A stretch of 16,299 bases of DNA from Dehalococcoidia bacterium (GTDB lineage: Bacteria > Chloroflexota > Dehalococcoidia > Lucifugimonadales > SHYF01): assembly GCA_009692985.1 (NCBI GenBank), contig SHYF01000019.1, forward strand, positions 1-16,299. The letters are read 5' to 3'. Shown one piece after another: positions 1 through 7,274 of the stretch. A program made the translations under genes and the position numbers. Each line of letters begins with the position of its first letter. Position 1 is the stretch's first letter. The notes beneath the pieces are model-generated. The model saw only the letters and a program-made list of their open reading frames with translations. It did not search any database and was not told where the DNA came from.

Positions 1-100
1 TGCTCATTTGCCTGCTCTTGCTCGTGTCGCTCTGTGCCTCGTAGGAGGAGTTACGACCGGAGTAGGCTGGCAGCTAATTCCAGGGCATAGGTATTATTAG
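1..100 (+). CDS. 3' end of an unidentified, probably membrane-associated protein (partial)
   Basis: Frame 2 is open from the window edge to a TAG at 98-100. It encodes about 32 residues that are largely hydrophobic, with a stretch like RVALCLVGGVTTGVGW that could end a membrane helix. The stop lies 13 bases before the next gene's start and abuts its ribosome binding site, as in an operon. The function cannot be told from this tail. A shorter hydrophobic reading in frame 3 stops at 42-44 and is the alternative, so even the frame is only moderately supported. Confidence 0.4.
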   Translation, partial: AHLPALARVALCLVGGVTTGVGWQLIPGHRYY

Positions 101-113
101 AGGAGGTAGCGCC

Positions 114-746
114 TTGCGCTGCGGCAATTGCGGGACACTGAACCCTGAGGAGGCGAGCTTTTGCGCCAAGTGTGGGACTGCTCTGGCATCAAACCAATAT
201 TCGTCTTCCACAAGCACCGTACCGGTAGAAGCTCAGGCTGGCGCGGTAGCTGATGCCTGGGTGCCGTCCACCAGCGAGCTTGCTAGCCTTGGCCAACGGG
301 CTGGGTCCTGGATTATTGATTGGGTCTTGCAGGCCATACCATATATAGGGCTGATACCCTTCTTCATCAATTGTGTCCTGTACCGCCGAGGTAGTACGAT
401 AGGGCTGTCTATTGCATCGGCTAGGATTATCCGCGAAAACGGCGACGTCTCCGGTTTCTACCACACCGCTGTCCGGCAGATGGCCGCTATTCTTAGCTTC
501 ATCCCATTGGGCCTAGGGTACTGGTGGGCCTTCTGGGACCCCCATCGCCAGACGTGGCACGACAAGATCATGCACACCTACGTTGTGAGGAACACCCCTG
601 AGCTTGAAAGTCGCAAGGGGACCAGCTCCAAGGGGGCTGTTGTCACGTTCTGGGCGGCGCTGGCAGTTGCTCTGGTGCTCGTGACTCTGGTCTCCGCGCT
701 GGTGTTGGCTGCCATGTCGGCTTTCTTGGGAACTGGGTTGTTTTGA
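114..746 (+). CDS. Zinc-ribbon and RDD-domain membrane protein
   Basis: A 210-residue protein starting at TTG 114, set by a strong AGGAGG at 101-106 with 7-base spacing. Residues 3-20 form a zinc ribbon (C3, C6, C17, C20). A low-complexity Ser/Thr linker follows to about residue 50. Residues 56-160 match the RDD family: R62 and D69 in the first helix, a second helix around 120-140, and the closing block WDPHRQTWHD(K) with D142 and D150. A third hydrophobic segment spans about 175-205. RDD proteins are integral membrane proteins, mostly uncharacterised, some linked to ion or stress transport; zinc-ribbon fusions are common. The partner or substrate is unknown. It probably shares a transcript with the gene ending at 100 and converges with the SDR gene, 53 bases away. 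Confidence 0.85.
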   Translation: MRCGNCGTLNPEEASFCAKCGTALASNQYSSSTSTVPVEAQAGAVADAWVPSTSELASLGQRAGSWIIDWVLQAIPYIGLIPFFINCVLYRRGSTIGLSIASARIIRENGDVSGFYHTAVRQMAAILSFIPLGLGYWWAFWDPHRQTWHDKIMHTYVVRNTPELESRKGTSSKGAVVTFWAALAVALVLVTLVSALVLAAMSAFLGTGLF

Positions 747-799
747 ATCCAGCCAGCCTTAGCGACCTTAGAGGCGCCAGGGCTGCGGGAGTTAGTCGT

Positions 800-1573
800 T
801 CAAATGAGCGACTTGGACTGGCCGCCGTCTATGTTGATGGTGGTGCCGGTCATCAGGTCCGCCTGGGCGGATGCCAGGAAAGCCACCAGCGCTCCCAGAG
901 GCTCCGGCCAACCAAACCTTCCCATAGGCAGGTTGTTTTTCACGAAATCTCGCACCACCTCCGGCGTGTTTGTGTCCTGGAACCGTTGCCAGCTTCCGCC
1001 GGGGAAGGATATAGACCCAGGCGCGACTGTGTTGACTGTGATCCCAGTGCCAGCCACCTCTACGGCCAGATGCTTGGAAAAGGCGATGAGGGCAGCCTTG
1101 GCGGTCATATAGGTGACGCCCCCCCCCTGCTCCCGTCCCCAAATGGACGCTATGTTGATTATGCGGCCCCAGCCCTTTTCTTTCATCCCTGGCAGGACCA
1201 GACGCGTTAGCCGTATGGCCGAGAACAGGTTGAGCTGAAGGGTGTATTCCCACGCGTCGTCGTCGGCGGAGTCGAAGTCGCGGCCCCGGGAGCCGCCCAC
1301 GTTGTTTACCAGCACGTCCACCGGCCCCAGGGCGTCCACGGTCGCCGCAAACAGGCGATTGGCATCGTTCTGGCTAGTTACGTCGGCTTGGATGCCCAGC
1401 GCCTTGACTCCCAGCGCCTCTAGCTCGGCCACCGTGCGGTCCAGGGTCTCCTGCCCACGGGCGCATATGGCAACGCTGCATCCCTCTTGTGCCAGGGTCA
1501 GGGCGGCATGGCGTCCCAGCCCTCGGCTTCCGCCCGTGATTATCGCGACCTTGCCAGATAGTCCCAGGTCCAT
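800..1573 (-). CDS. Classical short-chain dehydrogenase/reductase (SDR)
   Basis: A 257-residue SDR oxidoreductase, expected to use NAD(P)(H) on an alcohol or ketone in the cytoplasm. The sequence shows the cofactor motif TGGSRGLG at 13-20, NNVG at 90-93, and the complete catalytic tetrad N114, S143, Y155 and K159 (YMTAK), with a normal C-terminal GG. The length is typical of the family. Start ATG 1573 has AGGAGA six bases upstream (TCTCCT at 1580-1585 on the plus strand). The gene follows the FAH-family gene on the same strand, but 348 bases of repeat-rich DNA separate them, so it may have its own promoter. Substrate unknown; labels such as 3-oxoacyl-ACP reductase-like would be over-precise. 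Confidence 0.9.
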   Translation of the reverse strand: MDLGLSGKVAIITGGSRGLGRHAALTLAQEGCSVAICARGQETLDRTVAELEALGVKALGIQADVTSQNDANRLFAATVDALGPVDVLVNNVGGSRGRDFDSADDDAWEYTLQLNLFSAIRLTRLVLPGMKEKGWGRIINIASIWGREQGGGVTYMTAKAALIAFSKHLAVEVAGTGITVNTVAPGSISFPGGSWQRFQDTNTPEVVRDFVKNNLPMGRFGWPEPLGALVAFLASAQADLMTGTTINIDGGQSKSLI

Positions 1574-1670
1574 GGTGCGTCTCCTATGTTTATGTTGAGT
1601 TTAGGCAGATGAGTCTGACACAGAGTCTAAAGGTTCCAGGCACGGAGCGCCACAACCTTTTGTAAAGGTC

Positions 1671-1697
1671 ATTATCCCTTGAAGTCATGCAGGTCAA
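1671..1697 (-). promoter_or_regulatory. Weak candidate promoter for the SDR gene
   Basis: Read on the minus strand: TTGACC (plus 1692-1697), a short 15-base spacer, then GATAAT (plus 1671-1676). It lies about 100 bases upstream of the SDR start. A small hairpin (CCTTT/AAAGG, 1657-1669) and a direct repeat GAGTCT at 1611 and 1623, one helical turn apart, lie in the leader. The short spacer makes this a low-confidence call. Confidence 0.25.
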
Positions 1698-1716
1698 AGT
1701 AATTCTAGGTATCCTA

Positions 1717-1876
1717 TGTCATTCTGAGCCGAAGCCATCGAGCAAAGCGAAGGGGAAGAGAAGAATCTAAGAGGGTTATGGAGAAACAAGTGGGGATGAC
1801 TTCTGGGGCGACCGCTGCGCTGGCGGTAGGCCTTATATTCTTCGGTCATCCCGATTCATCGGGACTCAGGGTGACA
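1717..1876. repeat. MITE-like intergenic element, long form
   Basis: The 348-base gap 1574-1921 holds no gene. Within it, a segment is bounded by TGTCATTCTGAG (1717-1728) and CTCAGGGTGACA (1865-1876), which are inverted repeats with 10 of 12 positions matching. Inside are a purine-rich GAAGCGAAG-type stretch and a small hairpin TCCCGA-TTCA-TCGGGA (1849-1864). The left flank 1681-1730 aligns without gaps with 7281-7330 (39 of 50 identical by my count), so these are two copies of one dispersed element. It encodes nothing recognisable. Confidence 0.6.
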
Positions 1877-1921
1877 CTTTCTGCCATGCAAGAGAGTTGT
1901 TGTGCAAGGCTGGCCCAGACC

Positions 1922-2707
1922 CTATGCCCCTTCCGCCGCCACTGGGTTTCGCAACGTGCCGATGCCGCTGATATCCACCTCCACCACGTCGCCAGCTTTC
2001 ATGTTCTGGGGAATGCCGTCGGTGCCCATCCAGACCACGTCGCCTGGGTATAGGGTCACGTATTTGGTCATTACGCTTAGGTAGGTGGCGATGCCGAAAA
2101 TCATGTTGTTTGTGGAAAAGTCCGCCACCACGCGGCGGTTGAGCCGAACGGTGGTGCGCATCAGGGCCGGGTCTGCATCCGTCTCTATCCACGGCCCCAT
2201 AGGCTTAAACGTGTCGGCGTTCTTGGCCCGCCAGAGCGTCCGGTCGCCGCGTTGCCATGTCCTCTCGCTGACGTCGTTGCCGATGGTGTACCCCAGGATG
2301 TAGTTCCACACCTCGTCCTCGCGAAGGTGCTTTGCCTGCTTGCCAATGACCACCACCAGCTCGCCTTCGTACTGGACCTCCTGGGTGGCGTCCCTGGGTA
2401 TAATGATGGGCTCGCCGTGGGCGATGAGTGCGTTGTTAGCCCGGTAGCCCACGTCCGCCTTTGGCGGTGGGGCCGCCTGTCGCCCGGTTAGCGCCGCCAT
2501 ACCCATGACGTGGTCCATATAGTTGACACCAGCGGCGTAGAAGGTGGACGGCACGCATGGCACCAGCAGTTTCACGCTGCCCAGGGGCAGCCGCGCACCG
2601 GTGCGGCGATACCTGCCGAAGGGGCTGCCCGCCACCTGCACAACCTCGTTGCCTTCCACCAGTCCATAGGAAACCTTGTTGCCTACTTGGAACCTGCACC
2701 AGCGCAT
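1922..2707 (-). CDS. Fumarylacetoacetate hydrolase (FAH) family protein
   Basis: A 261-residue FAH-fold protein. Members are Mg/Mn-dependent and cleave or decarboxylate acylpyruvates and related 2-oxo acids (FAHD1, 2-hydroxyhepta-2,4-diene-1,7-dioate isomerase, ureidoglycolate lyase types). The catalytic domain begins near residue 50. Visible features are NYMDH with H66, the metal ligands in YEGEL (E114, E116) and D145 in GNDVSER, then KNADTFKPMGPW, all typical. Start ATG 2707 has AAGGGGG seven bases upstream. It lies downstream of the amidase on the same strand, across a 192-base gap filled with hairpins. The pairing suggests catabolism of an amide or lactam to an oxo-acid, but the exact substrate cannot be read from sequence. 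Confidence 0.88.
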   Translation of the reverse strand: MRWCRFQVGNKVSYGLVEGNEVVQVAGSPFGRYRRTGARLPLGSVKLLVPCVPSTFYAAGVNYMDHVMGMAALTGRQAAPPPKADVGYRANNALIAHGEPIIIPRDATQEVQYEGELVVVIGKQAKHLREDEVWNYILGYTIGNDVSERTWQRGDRTLWRAKNADTFKPMGPWIETDADPALMRTTVRLNRRVVADFSTNNMIFGIATYLSVMTKYVTLYPGDVVWMGTDGIPQNMKAGDVVEVDISGIGTLRNPVAAEGA

Positions 2708-2732
2708 GTCGCCACCCCCTTATTACTAGAGA

Positions 2733-2767
2733 CCGCTCATGGTGAGCCTGTCGAACCATATGAGCGG
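2733..2767. repeat. REP-like 35-base palindrome, copy 1
   Basis: The arms CCGCTCAT (2733-2740) and ATGAGCGG (2760-2767) flank the core GGTGAGCCTGTCGAACC. The same 35-base unit recurs at 4664-4698 and 5942-5976. Confidence 0.75.
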
Positions 2768-2776
2768 GGCTAACCA

Positions 2777-2837
2777 CCGCTCACTCCCTTCGACAAACCC
2801 TTCGCTCCGCTCGAGGGCTTTGGCTCAGGGTGAGCGG
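2777..2837. repeat. Long-loop inverted repeat next to REP copy 1
   Basis: CCGCTCA at 2777-2783 pairs with TGAGCGG at 2831-2837. The interior carries TTCGAC and GGCTCAGGG fragments of the REP core. It looks like a second, diverged REP unit placed beside copy 1. Confidence 0.5.
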
Positions 2838-2841
2838 TTAT

Positions 2842-2879
2842 GCTTCCAAACCCACGACTTAAGTTGGGGGTTTGGAAGC
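2842..2879. repeat. Strong hairpin between amidase and FAH genes
   Basis: GCTTCCAAACCC (2842-2853) is a perfect inverted match to GGGTTTGGAAGC (2868-2879), around a loop centred on ACTTAAGT. It begins 21 bases beyond the amidase stop on the minus strand. No T-run follows on that strand, so it is not a standard intrinsic terminator. It could protect the transcript 3' end or mark a processing point. Confidence 0.6.
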
Positions 2880-2899
2880 GCCCGTTTGTGGTCACTAGC

Positions 2900-4255
2900 T
2901 CACTCCATCCCTGGGGGCATCAGCGTTACCCCCAGGGTTGTCTCACACCATTTCGCCGCTGCCAGAACCATTGCCTCTGTGAACGGGGCGCTTGCAAGCT
3001 GGATTCCCAGCGGCATTCCATCTGCACTCAGCCCAGAGGGTATGGCTATGCAGGGAAGGCCGCATGATGTCCACGACCCCTGGAATAGCGGGTTGCCTGT
3101 GGTGGCGCGGTCCCTGGGCGCTGGCGATGGCGTGGCCGGCGTGAGCAGAACATCCACCTCCGCCAGCAGCGCATCCATTTCCGTGCGGAACTGCCGTCGC
3201 ACCCGTTGTGCCTGAAGGTAGCTTACCCCTGGAATGAGGCTGCCAGCTTCTATCAGGCGGCGCAGCAGGGGGCCGTAGGAGTTTGGGTCTTCGGCGAACA
3301 TCTGCTGGTGGAAAACTGCGGCCTCCACCGCGAACACCACGTTCCGCGCCGCCTCGTGGACGTGGAAGCTCTCTGGAAGCCGGACATCCTGGACGGTGGC
3401 CCCTGCCTGGCGAAGGCGGGCCACCACCTGGTCAGTGTGGCGTCGCACCTCCTCCGTGGCGTGCTCGTAGAAGAACTCCCTCACCAGGCCGATCCTTGGC
3501 GGCGTCACTGGTTTAGCCACCGCGCCCACGTAGTCGTCCACCGGCAGAGTAGAGGAGCTTGGGTCCTGGTCGTCGTGTCCTGCCATGACCTGGAGCAGAA
3601 GGGCGGCGTCCTCAACGCTGCGCGCCAGGATGCCCACTGTGTCCAGCGACCAGGCCAGGGGGATGATGCCGTACTTGCTTACCCGCCCGTAGGTGGGCTT
3701 GAACCCCACGATGCCGTTGTATGCGGCGGGACGGAGCGTGGAACCCACGGTCTGCGACCCAAGCGCCGCCGGGCACATGCGGCTGGCCACTGCCACAGCC
3801 GAGCCGCTGCTGGAGCCGCCGGGAGTGTGGGCCGGATTCCACGGGTTGAATGTGGGTGATGGGTCGGTGGCGGCGAACTGGGTGGTGACTGCCTTGCCCA
3901 GTATGATGGCGCCGGCCGCCTTGAGCCGCGCCACGCTGCTGGCATCGTAGGTGGGTACAAAACTGGCGTACTGGGGCGCGCAGGCGGTGGTCGGGATGCC
4001 CTTGGTGTAGTAGATGTCTTTGATGCCAACGGGTATCCCGTGAAGGGGGCCTTGCGGGCCGTGGCTTTTCAACTCCATTTCCGAACTCCTGGCCGCTGCC
4101 AGCGCTAACTCTGCATCAAGCGTGACCCACGCCTTGAGCGACGGCTCCAGCCGGCGGACGCGTTCCAGCAGCGATTCTATCAGCGCGACCGGTGAAAGCT
4201 CGCCGCTGCGGATCATACTGGATGCCTGGGCCACTGTCAGGTTCCACTGTTGCAT
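2900..4255 (-). CDS. Amidase-signature family enzyme (AS family, GatA/AtzE-like)
   Basis: A 451-residue amidase-signature hydrolase, cleaving a C-N amide bond through a Ser-cisSer-Lys triad. The triad is visible: K79 in GIPVGIKD, cis-Ser S148 in TPGGSSSGS (144-152) and nucleophile S172 in QTVGSTLRPAA. The usual TDxGGS before the nucleophile is changed to SQTVGS, so the oxyanion loop is slightly unusual. Length is normal. Start ATG 4255 has only a weak AAAGAGA upstream, consistent with translational coupling to the 59-codon gene ending 12 bases before it. That neighbour resembles GatC/AtzG, suggesting a two-subunit amidase like AtzE-AtzG. There is no GatB nearby, so a tRNA amidotransferase role is unlikely. 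Substrate unknown. Confidence 0.92.
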   Translation of the reverse strand: MQQWNLTVAQASSMIRSGELSPVALIESLLERVRRLEPSLKAWVTLDAELALAAARSSEMELKSHGPQGPLHGIPVGIKDIYYTKGIPTTACAPQYASFVPTYDASSVARLKAAGAIILGKAVTTQFAATDPSPTFNPWNPAHTPGGSSSGSAVAVASRMCPAALGSQTVGSTLRPAAYNGIVGFKPTYGRVSKYGIIPLAWSLDTVGILARSVEDAALLLQVMAGHDDQDPSSSTLPVDDYVGAVAKPVTPPRIGLVREFFYEHATEEVRRHTDQVVARLRQAGATVQDVRLPESFHVHEAARNVVFAVEAAVFHQQMFAEDPNSYGPLLRRLIEAGSLIPGVSYLQAQRVRRQFRTEMDALLAEVDVLLTPATPSPAPRDRATTGNPLFQGSWTSCGLPCIAIPSGLSADGMPLGIQLASAPFTEAMVLAAAKWCETTLGVTLMPPGME

Positions 4256-4267
4256 AGTGTGGTCTCT

Positions 4268-4447
4268 TTACATAAAGAACCAGGGTTCCACTTCCCGATG
4301 CGGTGGCTTGGTGGAAAGGAGCCACAGGTGCGCGGCCATCTGCTCCAGGTAGGAGCGTATGGCGTCGGCGCGCTCCGGGCCGTAAAGCGCCGTGGCCTGT
4401 TGGAATAGGGCCTGGGCTATGTATTGATGCACTTTCTCTTCCAGCAT
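4268..4447 (-). CDS. Small GatC/AtzG-like protein, probable amidase subunit
   Basis: A 59-codon gene from ATG 4447 to TAA at 4268-4270, 12 bases upstream of the amidase. The protein starts MLEEKVHQYIAQALFQQ, continues with a second predicted helix around residues 24-44 (ERADAIRSYLEQMAAHLW), and ends PHREVEPWFFM. Two amphipathic helices followed by a Pro/Glu-rich tail of the form EPxxxF is the layout of GatC and of AtzG (DUF4089), which wrap around and stabilise the amidase subunit. The layout and position are seen; the family assignment is inferred, because the identity is too low to be certain by eye. An upstream AGG about ten bases before the ATG is a weak ribosome binding site. Codon choice matches the neighbours. 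Confidence 0.65.
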   Translation of the reverse strand: MLEEKVHQYIAQALFQQATALYGPERADAIRSYLEQMAAHLWLLSTKPPHREVEPWFFM

Positions 4448-4494
4448 TTCAAACCTAACAGGGTGCGGAAAAACCGATTCCGACCATCCCGCTG

Positions 4495-4649
4495 CCCCCT
4501 TTCCTCGGCTTACTCAGGACGGGCTCTGGCCAGGAAGGGGGTGAAAAGTATATCTGGGGGATACCCCCAGACCCCCACCCCCTCAGCTCCGCTCATGGCA
4601 GGCTCCGGGGCTTAGCCCCGCTGGACTTTCCATTTTCAGCAACCTGCCA
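4495..4649 (-). repeat. Three-hairpin intergenic element, copy 1
   Basis: This fills much of the 386-base gap 4448-4833, which contains no gene. Module one: CCCCCTTTCC (4495) pairs with GGAAGGGGG (4533-4541) around a CAGGACGGGCTCTGG core. Module two: CTGGGGG-ATA-CCCCCAG (4554-4570). Module three: CGGGGC-TTA-GCCCCG (4606-4620), followed by CTGGACT and TTTTCAGCAACC. The same order of modules occurs at 8581-8729 and, inverted, at 10761-10874 and 15349-15432. Confidence 0.7.
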
Positions 4650-4663
4650 GTTCCTTCATTGCT

Positions 4664-4698
4664 CCGCTCATCGTGAGCATGTCGAACCATTCGAGCGG
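4664..4698. repeat. REP-like 35-base palindrome, copy 2
   Basis: CCGCTCA (4664-4670), core GTGAGCATGTCGAACC, and GAGCGG (4693-4698). Same length and spacing as copies at 2733 and 5942. It sits 15 bases beyond copy 1 of the three-hairpin element and upstream of the monooxygenase promoter. Confidence 0.7.
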
Positions 4699-4751
4699 AC
4701 TGATAACCAGGCTCACTCGGTCGGATTCCCGATCAGACAAAGAATACCATA

Positions 4752-4779
4752 TTGTCAGGAGGCCCGACTGCACTATAAT
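4752..4779 (+). promoter_or_regulatory. Sigma-70-type promoter of the luciferase-like gene
   Basis: TTGTCA (4752-4757), a 16-base spacer, and a perfect TATAAT (4774-4779). The expected start of transcription is near 4786, giving a leader of roughly 48 bases before GTG 4834. This is the best consensus promoter in the window. Confidence 0.65.
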
Positions 4780-4833
4780 GGTGGATGGCATACTGGTTTT
4801 CGTAACGTCTTTCTTCCAAGGAGGAGCAGAGTC

Positions 4834-5850
4834 GTGGACAGAACAAACCTTATCGGACTAGCCATCACTGGACAGACCACCGCCGAGGTGCTGGAGCGGA
4901 TACGTCAGGCGGAGCAGGCGGGCATCCCCGCAGCTTGGTTGACAGGTGGAGGCGCTGGGCGCGATGCACTTACCCTTTTTGCCGCCGCTGCGGTGCAGAC
5001 CAAGACTATCCTTCTTGGCACCAGCATTACACAAACGTGGTCCCGTCACCCTGTTGCCGTGGCCCAGCAGGTGCGTGTCCTGGCGGACCTGGCGCCCGGC
5101 CGGTTCTGCCTGGGTGTAGGTCCCGGCCACAGGGCTGGCATGGAAATGACCTTTGGAGTGGAGTGGAATGCGCCTCTGGGCCATCTGCGCGAGTACATCA
5201 AGATATTGAAGGCGCTGATCCAGAAAGGCGAAGTGGACTTTGATGGGAAGTATTACAAGGCCCACGCCCGTACAGGAGTAGCCCTGGATGTCCCGGTGAT
5301 GGCATCTGCGCTGCAGCGTGGCTCCTTCGAGCTTTGTGGCTCCGAGGCCGATGGCGCTATCTCCTGGGTGTGTCCAGGTGCATACCTGCGCGATGTAGCT
5401 ATCCCTGCCATCGAGGCTGGCGCGAAAAAGACGAATCGCCCGACTCCATCTTTGGTCGCCCACGTGGTGGTGTGTGTGAATGAAAACATTGCAGAGGTGC
5501 GGACAGCCGCCAGAGAGCAGCTGGGCACGTACCCAGCCAACCCGTTCTACACTCAGATGTTCGTGGATGCCGGGTACCCAGAGGTGGCCCAGACGAAGGC
5601 ATGGAGCAATCAGATGCTCGACGCCGTTGTCCTGTCTGGCAACGGGGTCCGAGTCAGGAGGAGGTTGCAGGAGATTCTGTCCTTTGGCGCTCGGGAGATC
5701 ATTGTTTCCATAGTCACCGCTGGCAAGGACCCGGCGGCTTCCTATCAGCGGAGCCTCAAAGTCGTGGCGCAGGCGTCCGCGCCGGAGGCAAGCGAAGAGG
5801 AGCAGGGCGCGATGGGCTTCACTGGCTATCCAGAGGAGGAATCACACTAA
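4834..5850 (+). CDS. Luciferase-like (LLM class) flavin- or F420-dependent oxidoreductase
   Basis: A 338-residue protein with the bacterial-luciferase-like TIM-barrel fold. Family members use FMNH2 or coenzyme F420 for monooxygenation or hydride transfer on very varied substrates. Visible signatures are RHPVAVAQQ (71-79), LAPGRFCLGVGPGH (86-99), PLGHLREYIKILKAL (114-128) and a C-terminal FGAREIIVS barrel strand. GTG 4834 is chosen because AAGGAGGAG (4818-4826) lies seven bases upstream and a consensus promoter precedes it. It is a single-gene unit flanked by repeats on both sides. The sequence does not decide between FMN and F420; the presence of a deazaflavin-type reductase relic at 12253 makes F420 plausible. 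Substrate unknown. Confidence 0.88.
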   Translation: MDRTNLIGLAITGQTTAEVLERIRQAEQAGIPAAWLTGGGAGRDALTLFAAAAVQTKTILLGTSITQTWSRHPVAVAQQVRVLADLAPGRFCLGVGPGHRAGMEMTFGVEWNAPLGHLREYIKILKALIQKGEVDFDGKYYKAHARTGVALDVPVMASALQRGSFELCGSEADGAISWVCPGAYLRDVAIPAIEAGAKKTNRPTPSLVAHVVVCVNENIAEVRTAAREQLGTYPANPFYTQMFVDAGYPEVAQTKAWSNQMLDAVVLSGNGVRVRRRLQEILSFGAREIIVSIVTAGKDPAASYQRSLKVVAQASAPEASEEEQGAMGFTGYPEEESH

Positions 5851-5874
5851 GCTGTCAGTGTGTTGAAGGTCTAG

Positions 5875-5932
5875 CCCGCTCATTTCCTTCCCTTCGGCTT
5901 CGCTCAGGGCAGGCTAGTTCAGGAAGAGCGGG
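5875..5932. repeat. Long-loop hairpin after the monooxygenase gene
   Basis: CCCGCTC (5875) pairs with the AGCGGG end (5927-5932), helped by inner CCTTCC/GGAAG. The interior has TTCGGCTTCGCTCAGGGC, related to the unit at 2777-2837. No T-run follows, so it is a repeat rather than a clear terminator. Confidence 0.45.
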
Positions 5933-5935
5933 ATT

Positions 5936-5982
5936 ATTGCTCCGCTCGTGGTGAGCCTGTCGCACCATACGAGCGGAGCAAT
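5936..5982. repeat. REP-like palindrome, copy 3, with perfect 14-base arms
   Basis: ATTGCTCCGCTCGT (5936-5949) is exactly complementary to ACGAGCGGAGCAAT (5969-5982). The 35-base REP unit is 5942-5976. It lies between the convergent monooxygenase and CoA-transferase genes and could serve as a bidirectional transcript end, although there is no T-run. Confidence 0.75.
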
Positions 5983-6042
5983 GTGTCCTGCTGAATTGAT
6001 GGCCATACCGCCATGCATCATGCTGCATGCTACAGGCGTCCT

Positions 6043-7245
6043 CTACACCACCCCATCCTTCCGCAAGGCTATCACCTGCGCTGTGGTGTAGCCCAACAGG
6101 TTGGAAAGCACCTCTTCCGTATGCTGGCCCAGCATTGGCGCTGGCAGGAATGTCTCCTCCTGAATCTGGGACATTTTCACCGGGTTCCCGGCCATCTTGT
6201 AAGTGCCGGCCACCGGGTGCTCAGCCTCCACCACCATGTGCCGGTGCTGCGCCTGGGGGCTGCCCAACGCCTGGTCTATGGTCAGCACAGGCCCGGCGGG
6301 CACATCGGCGGCTGCCAGGATTGGCAGCCACTCCTCTGTTGTCCTGGTCTGGAACGCTCGCTCCAGGATATCGATAAGCTCCGTCTTGTGCTTCACCCTA
6401 TCCACGTTGAGAGTGAACCTGGTGTCCGACGCCAGGAATCCGAACCCCTCGATTTGCGACAGGACTGGCACCAGGTTTTCGTAGAACTTCTGAGTGCTGC
6501 AACTGACGATGATGTACCCAGAGCGTGTCCTGAAGCTACCCGCCGGGACGTTGATGTGCAGGTATGACCCCAGGGGTTCCAGCACCTCTCCCGAGGCCAG
6601 GTAGTACTGACCGATGTGGCCCTGGAGGTGAAGCTGCACGTCAAACAGGCTGATGTCTATCTCCTGTCCCTCCCCTGTGCGCTCCCGGGCGTATAGTGCC
6701 GCCATGATGCCCTGGATGGCCACGTGGCCTCCCACCAGGTCGGCTATTGGAAACCCCACCATCATAGGTCTGCCGCCAGGCTCACCGGTCATGCTCATCA
6801 CTCCACCCATGCCCTGGAGGATGGGGTCGAAGGCCGGACGGTCCGCCTCCGGCCCGGTGGAGCCAAAGCCGGAGATGGCGCAGCAGATGATTCGCGGGTT
6901 GACCTTGCGCAGTGTCTGGTAGTCAATGCCAAGCTCTGCCACCACGCCTGGGCGGAAGTTGCTGAACACAACGTCGCTCTTGCGGGCTAGCTCATGGAAG
7001 ATGTGCTGGCCCCTGGGCGATTTCAGGTTCAGTGTGATGCCCTTCTTGTTGCGGTTCATCCCCAAGAAGTAGAAGCTCTCCCCGTTGAGGGCAAAGGCCA
7101 GAGAGCGCCGGGTGCTATCTCCGACCCCAGGGCTCTCCACCTTGATTACCTCTGCACCCAGGTCTGCCAGGGTGCGGGAGCCGAAGGGGCCGGCCAGCAC
7201 CTGGGTGAGGTCCAGCACACGCACGCCGGAAAGAGGCATCGTCAT
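6043..7245 (-). CDS. CaiB/BaiF family class III CoA transferase
   Basis: A 400-residue enzyme moving CoA between carboxylic acids through an aspartyl-CoA thioester (formyl-CoA transferase, CaiB and BaiF family). Visible are VLDLTQVLAGP near the N-terminus, LGAEVIKVE, NFRPG, and the catalytic aspartate D169 in PIADLVGG, the same number as in formyl-CoA:oxalate CoA-transferase. The C-terminal LGQHTEEVL block is also typical. ATG 7245 is chosen: GGAG lies nine bases upstream and the protein then starts MTMPLSG, like known members. An upstream in-frame ATG at 7260 has no ribosome binding site. Neighbouring catabolic genes suggest activation of an unknown acid for degradation. Donor and acceptor cannot be read from the sequence. 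Confidence 0.93.
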   Translation of the reverse strand: MTMPLSGVRVLDLTQVLAGPFGSRTLADLGAEVIKVESPGVGDSTRRSLAFALNGESFYFLGMNRNKKGITLNLKSPRGQHIFHELARKSDVVFSNFRPGVVAELGIDYQTLRKVNPRIICCAISGFGSTGPEADRPAFDPILQGMGGVMSMTGEPGGRPMMVGFPIADLVGGHVAIQGIMAALYARERTGEGQEIDISLFDVQLHLQGHIGQYYLASGEVLEPLGSYLHINVPAGSFRTRSGYIIVSCSTQKFYENLVPVLSQIEGFGFLASDTRFTLNVDRVKHKTELIDILERAFQTRTTEEWLPILAAADVPAGPVLTIDQALGSPQAQHRHMVVEAEHPVAGTYKMAGNPVKMSQIQEETFLPAPMLGQHTEEVLSNLLGYTTAQVIALRKDGVV

Positions 7246-7274
7246 CGTATGGTGCTCCATGCTTTTAGTGGTGT

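Noticed and set aside
1778..2053. A 91-codon plus-strand open frame starting in the MITE-like element
   Set aside because: It begins inside a repeat and ends antisense to the FAH gene. No ribosome binding site or conserved segment.
2742..2760. GTTCGAC-like words that resemble a tRNA T-loop
   Set aside because: They are the core of the REP-like repeat. No acceptor or anticodon stem can be folded around them, and the same words recur at each REP copy.
3206..3859. A 217-codon plus-strand open frame
   Set aside because: Antisense to the amidase, including its catalytic region.
2900..4447. Glutamyl-tRNA(Gln) amidotransferase (GatCA)
   Set aside because: There is a GatC-like and a GatA-like gene, but no GatB. 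The amidase has an altered SQTVGS nucleophile loop, and the gene order and neighbours fit a catabolic amidase.
5936..5982. Intrinsic terminator shared by the convergent genes at 5850 and 6043
   Set aside because: The stem is perfect, but neither strand has a T-run after it and the sequence is a member of the REP family, so I call it a repeat.
6013..6567. A 184-codon plus-strand open frame
   Set aside because: Antisense to the CoA transferase, whose conserved C-terminus is on the minus strand.
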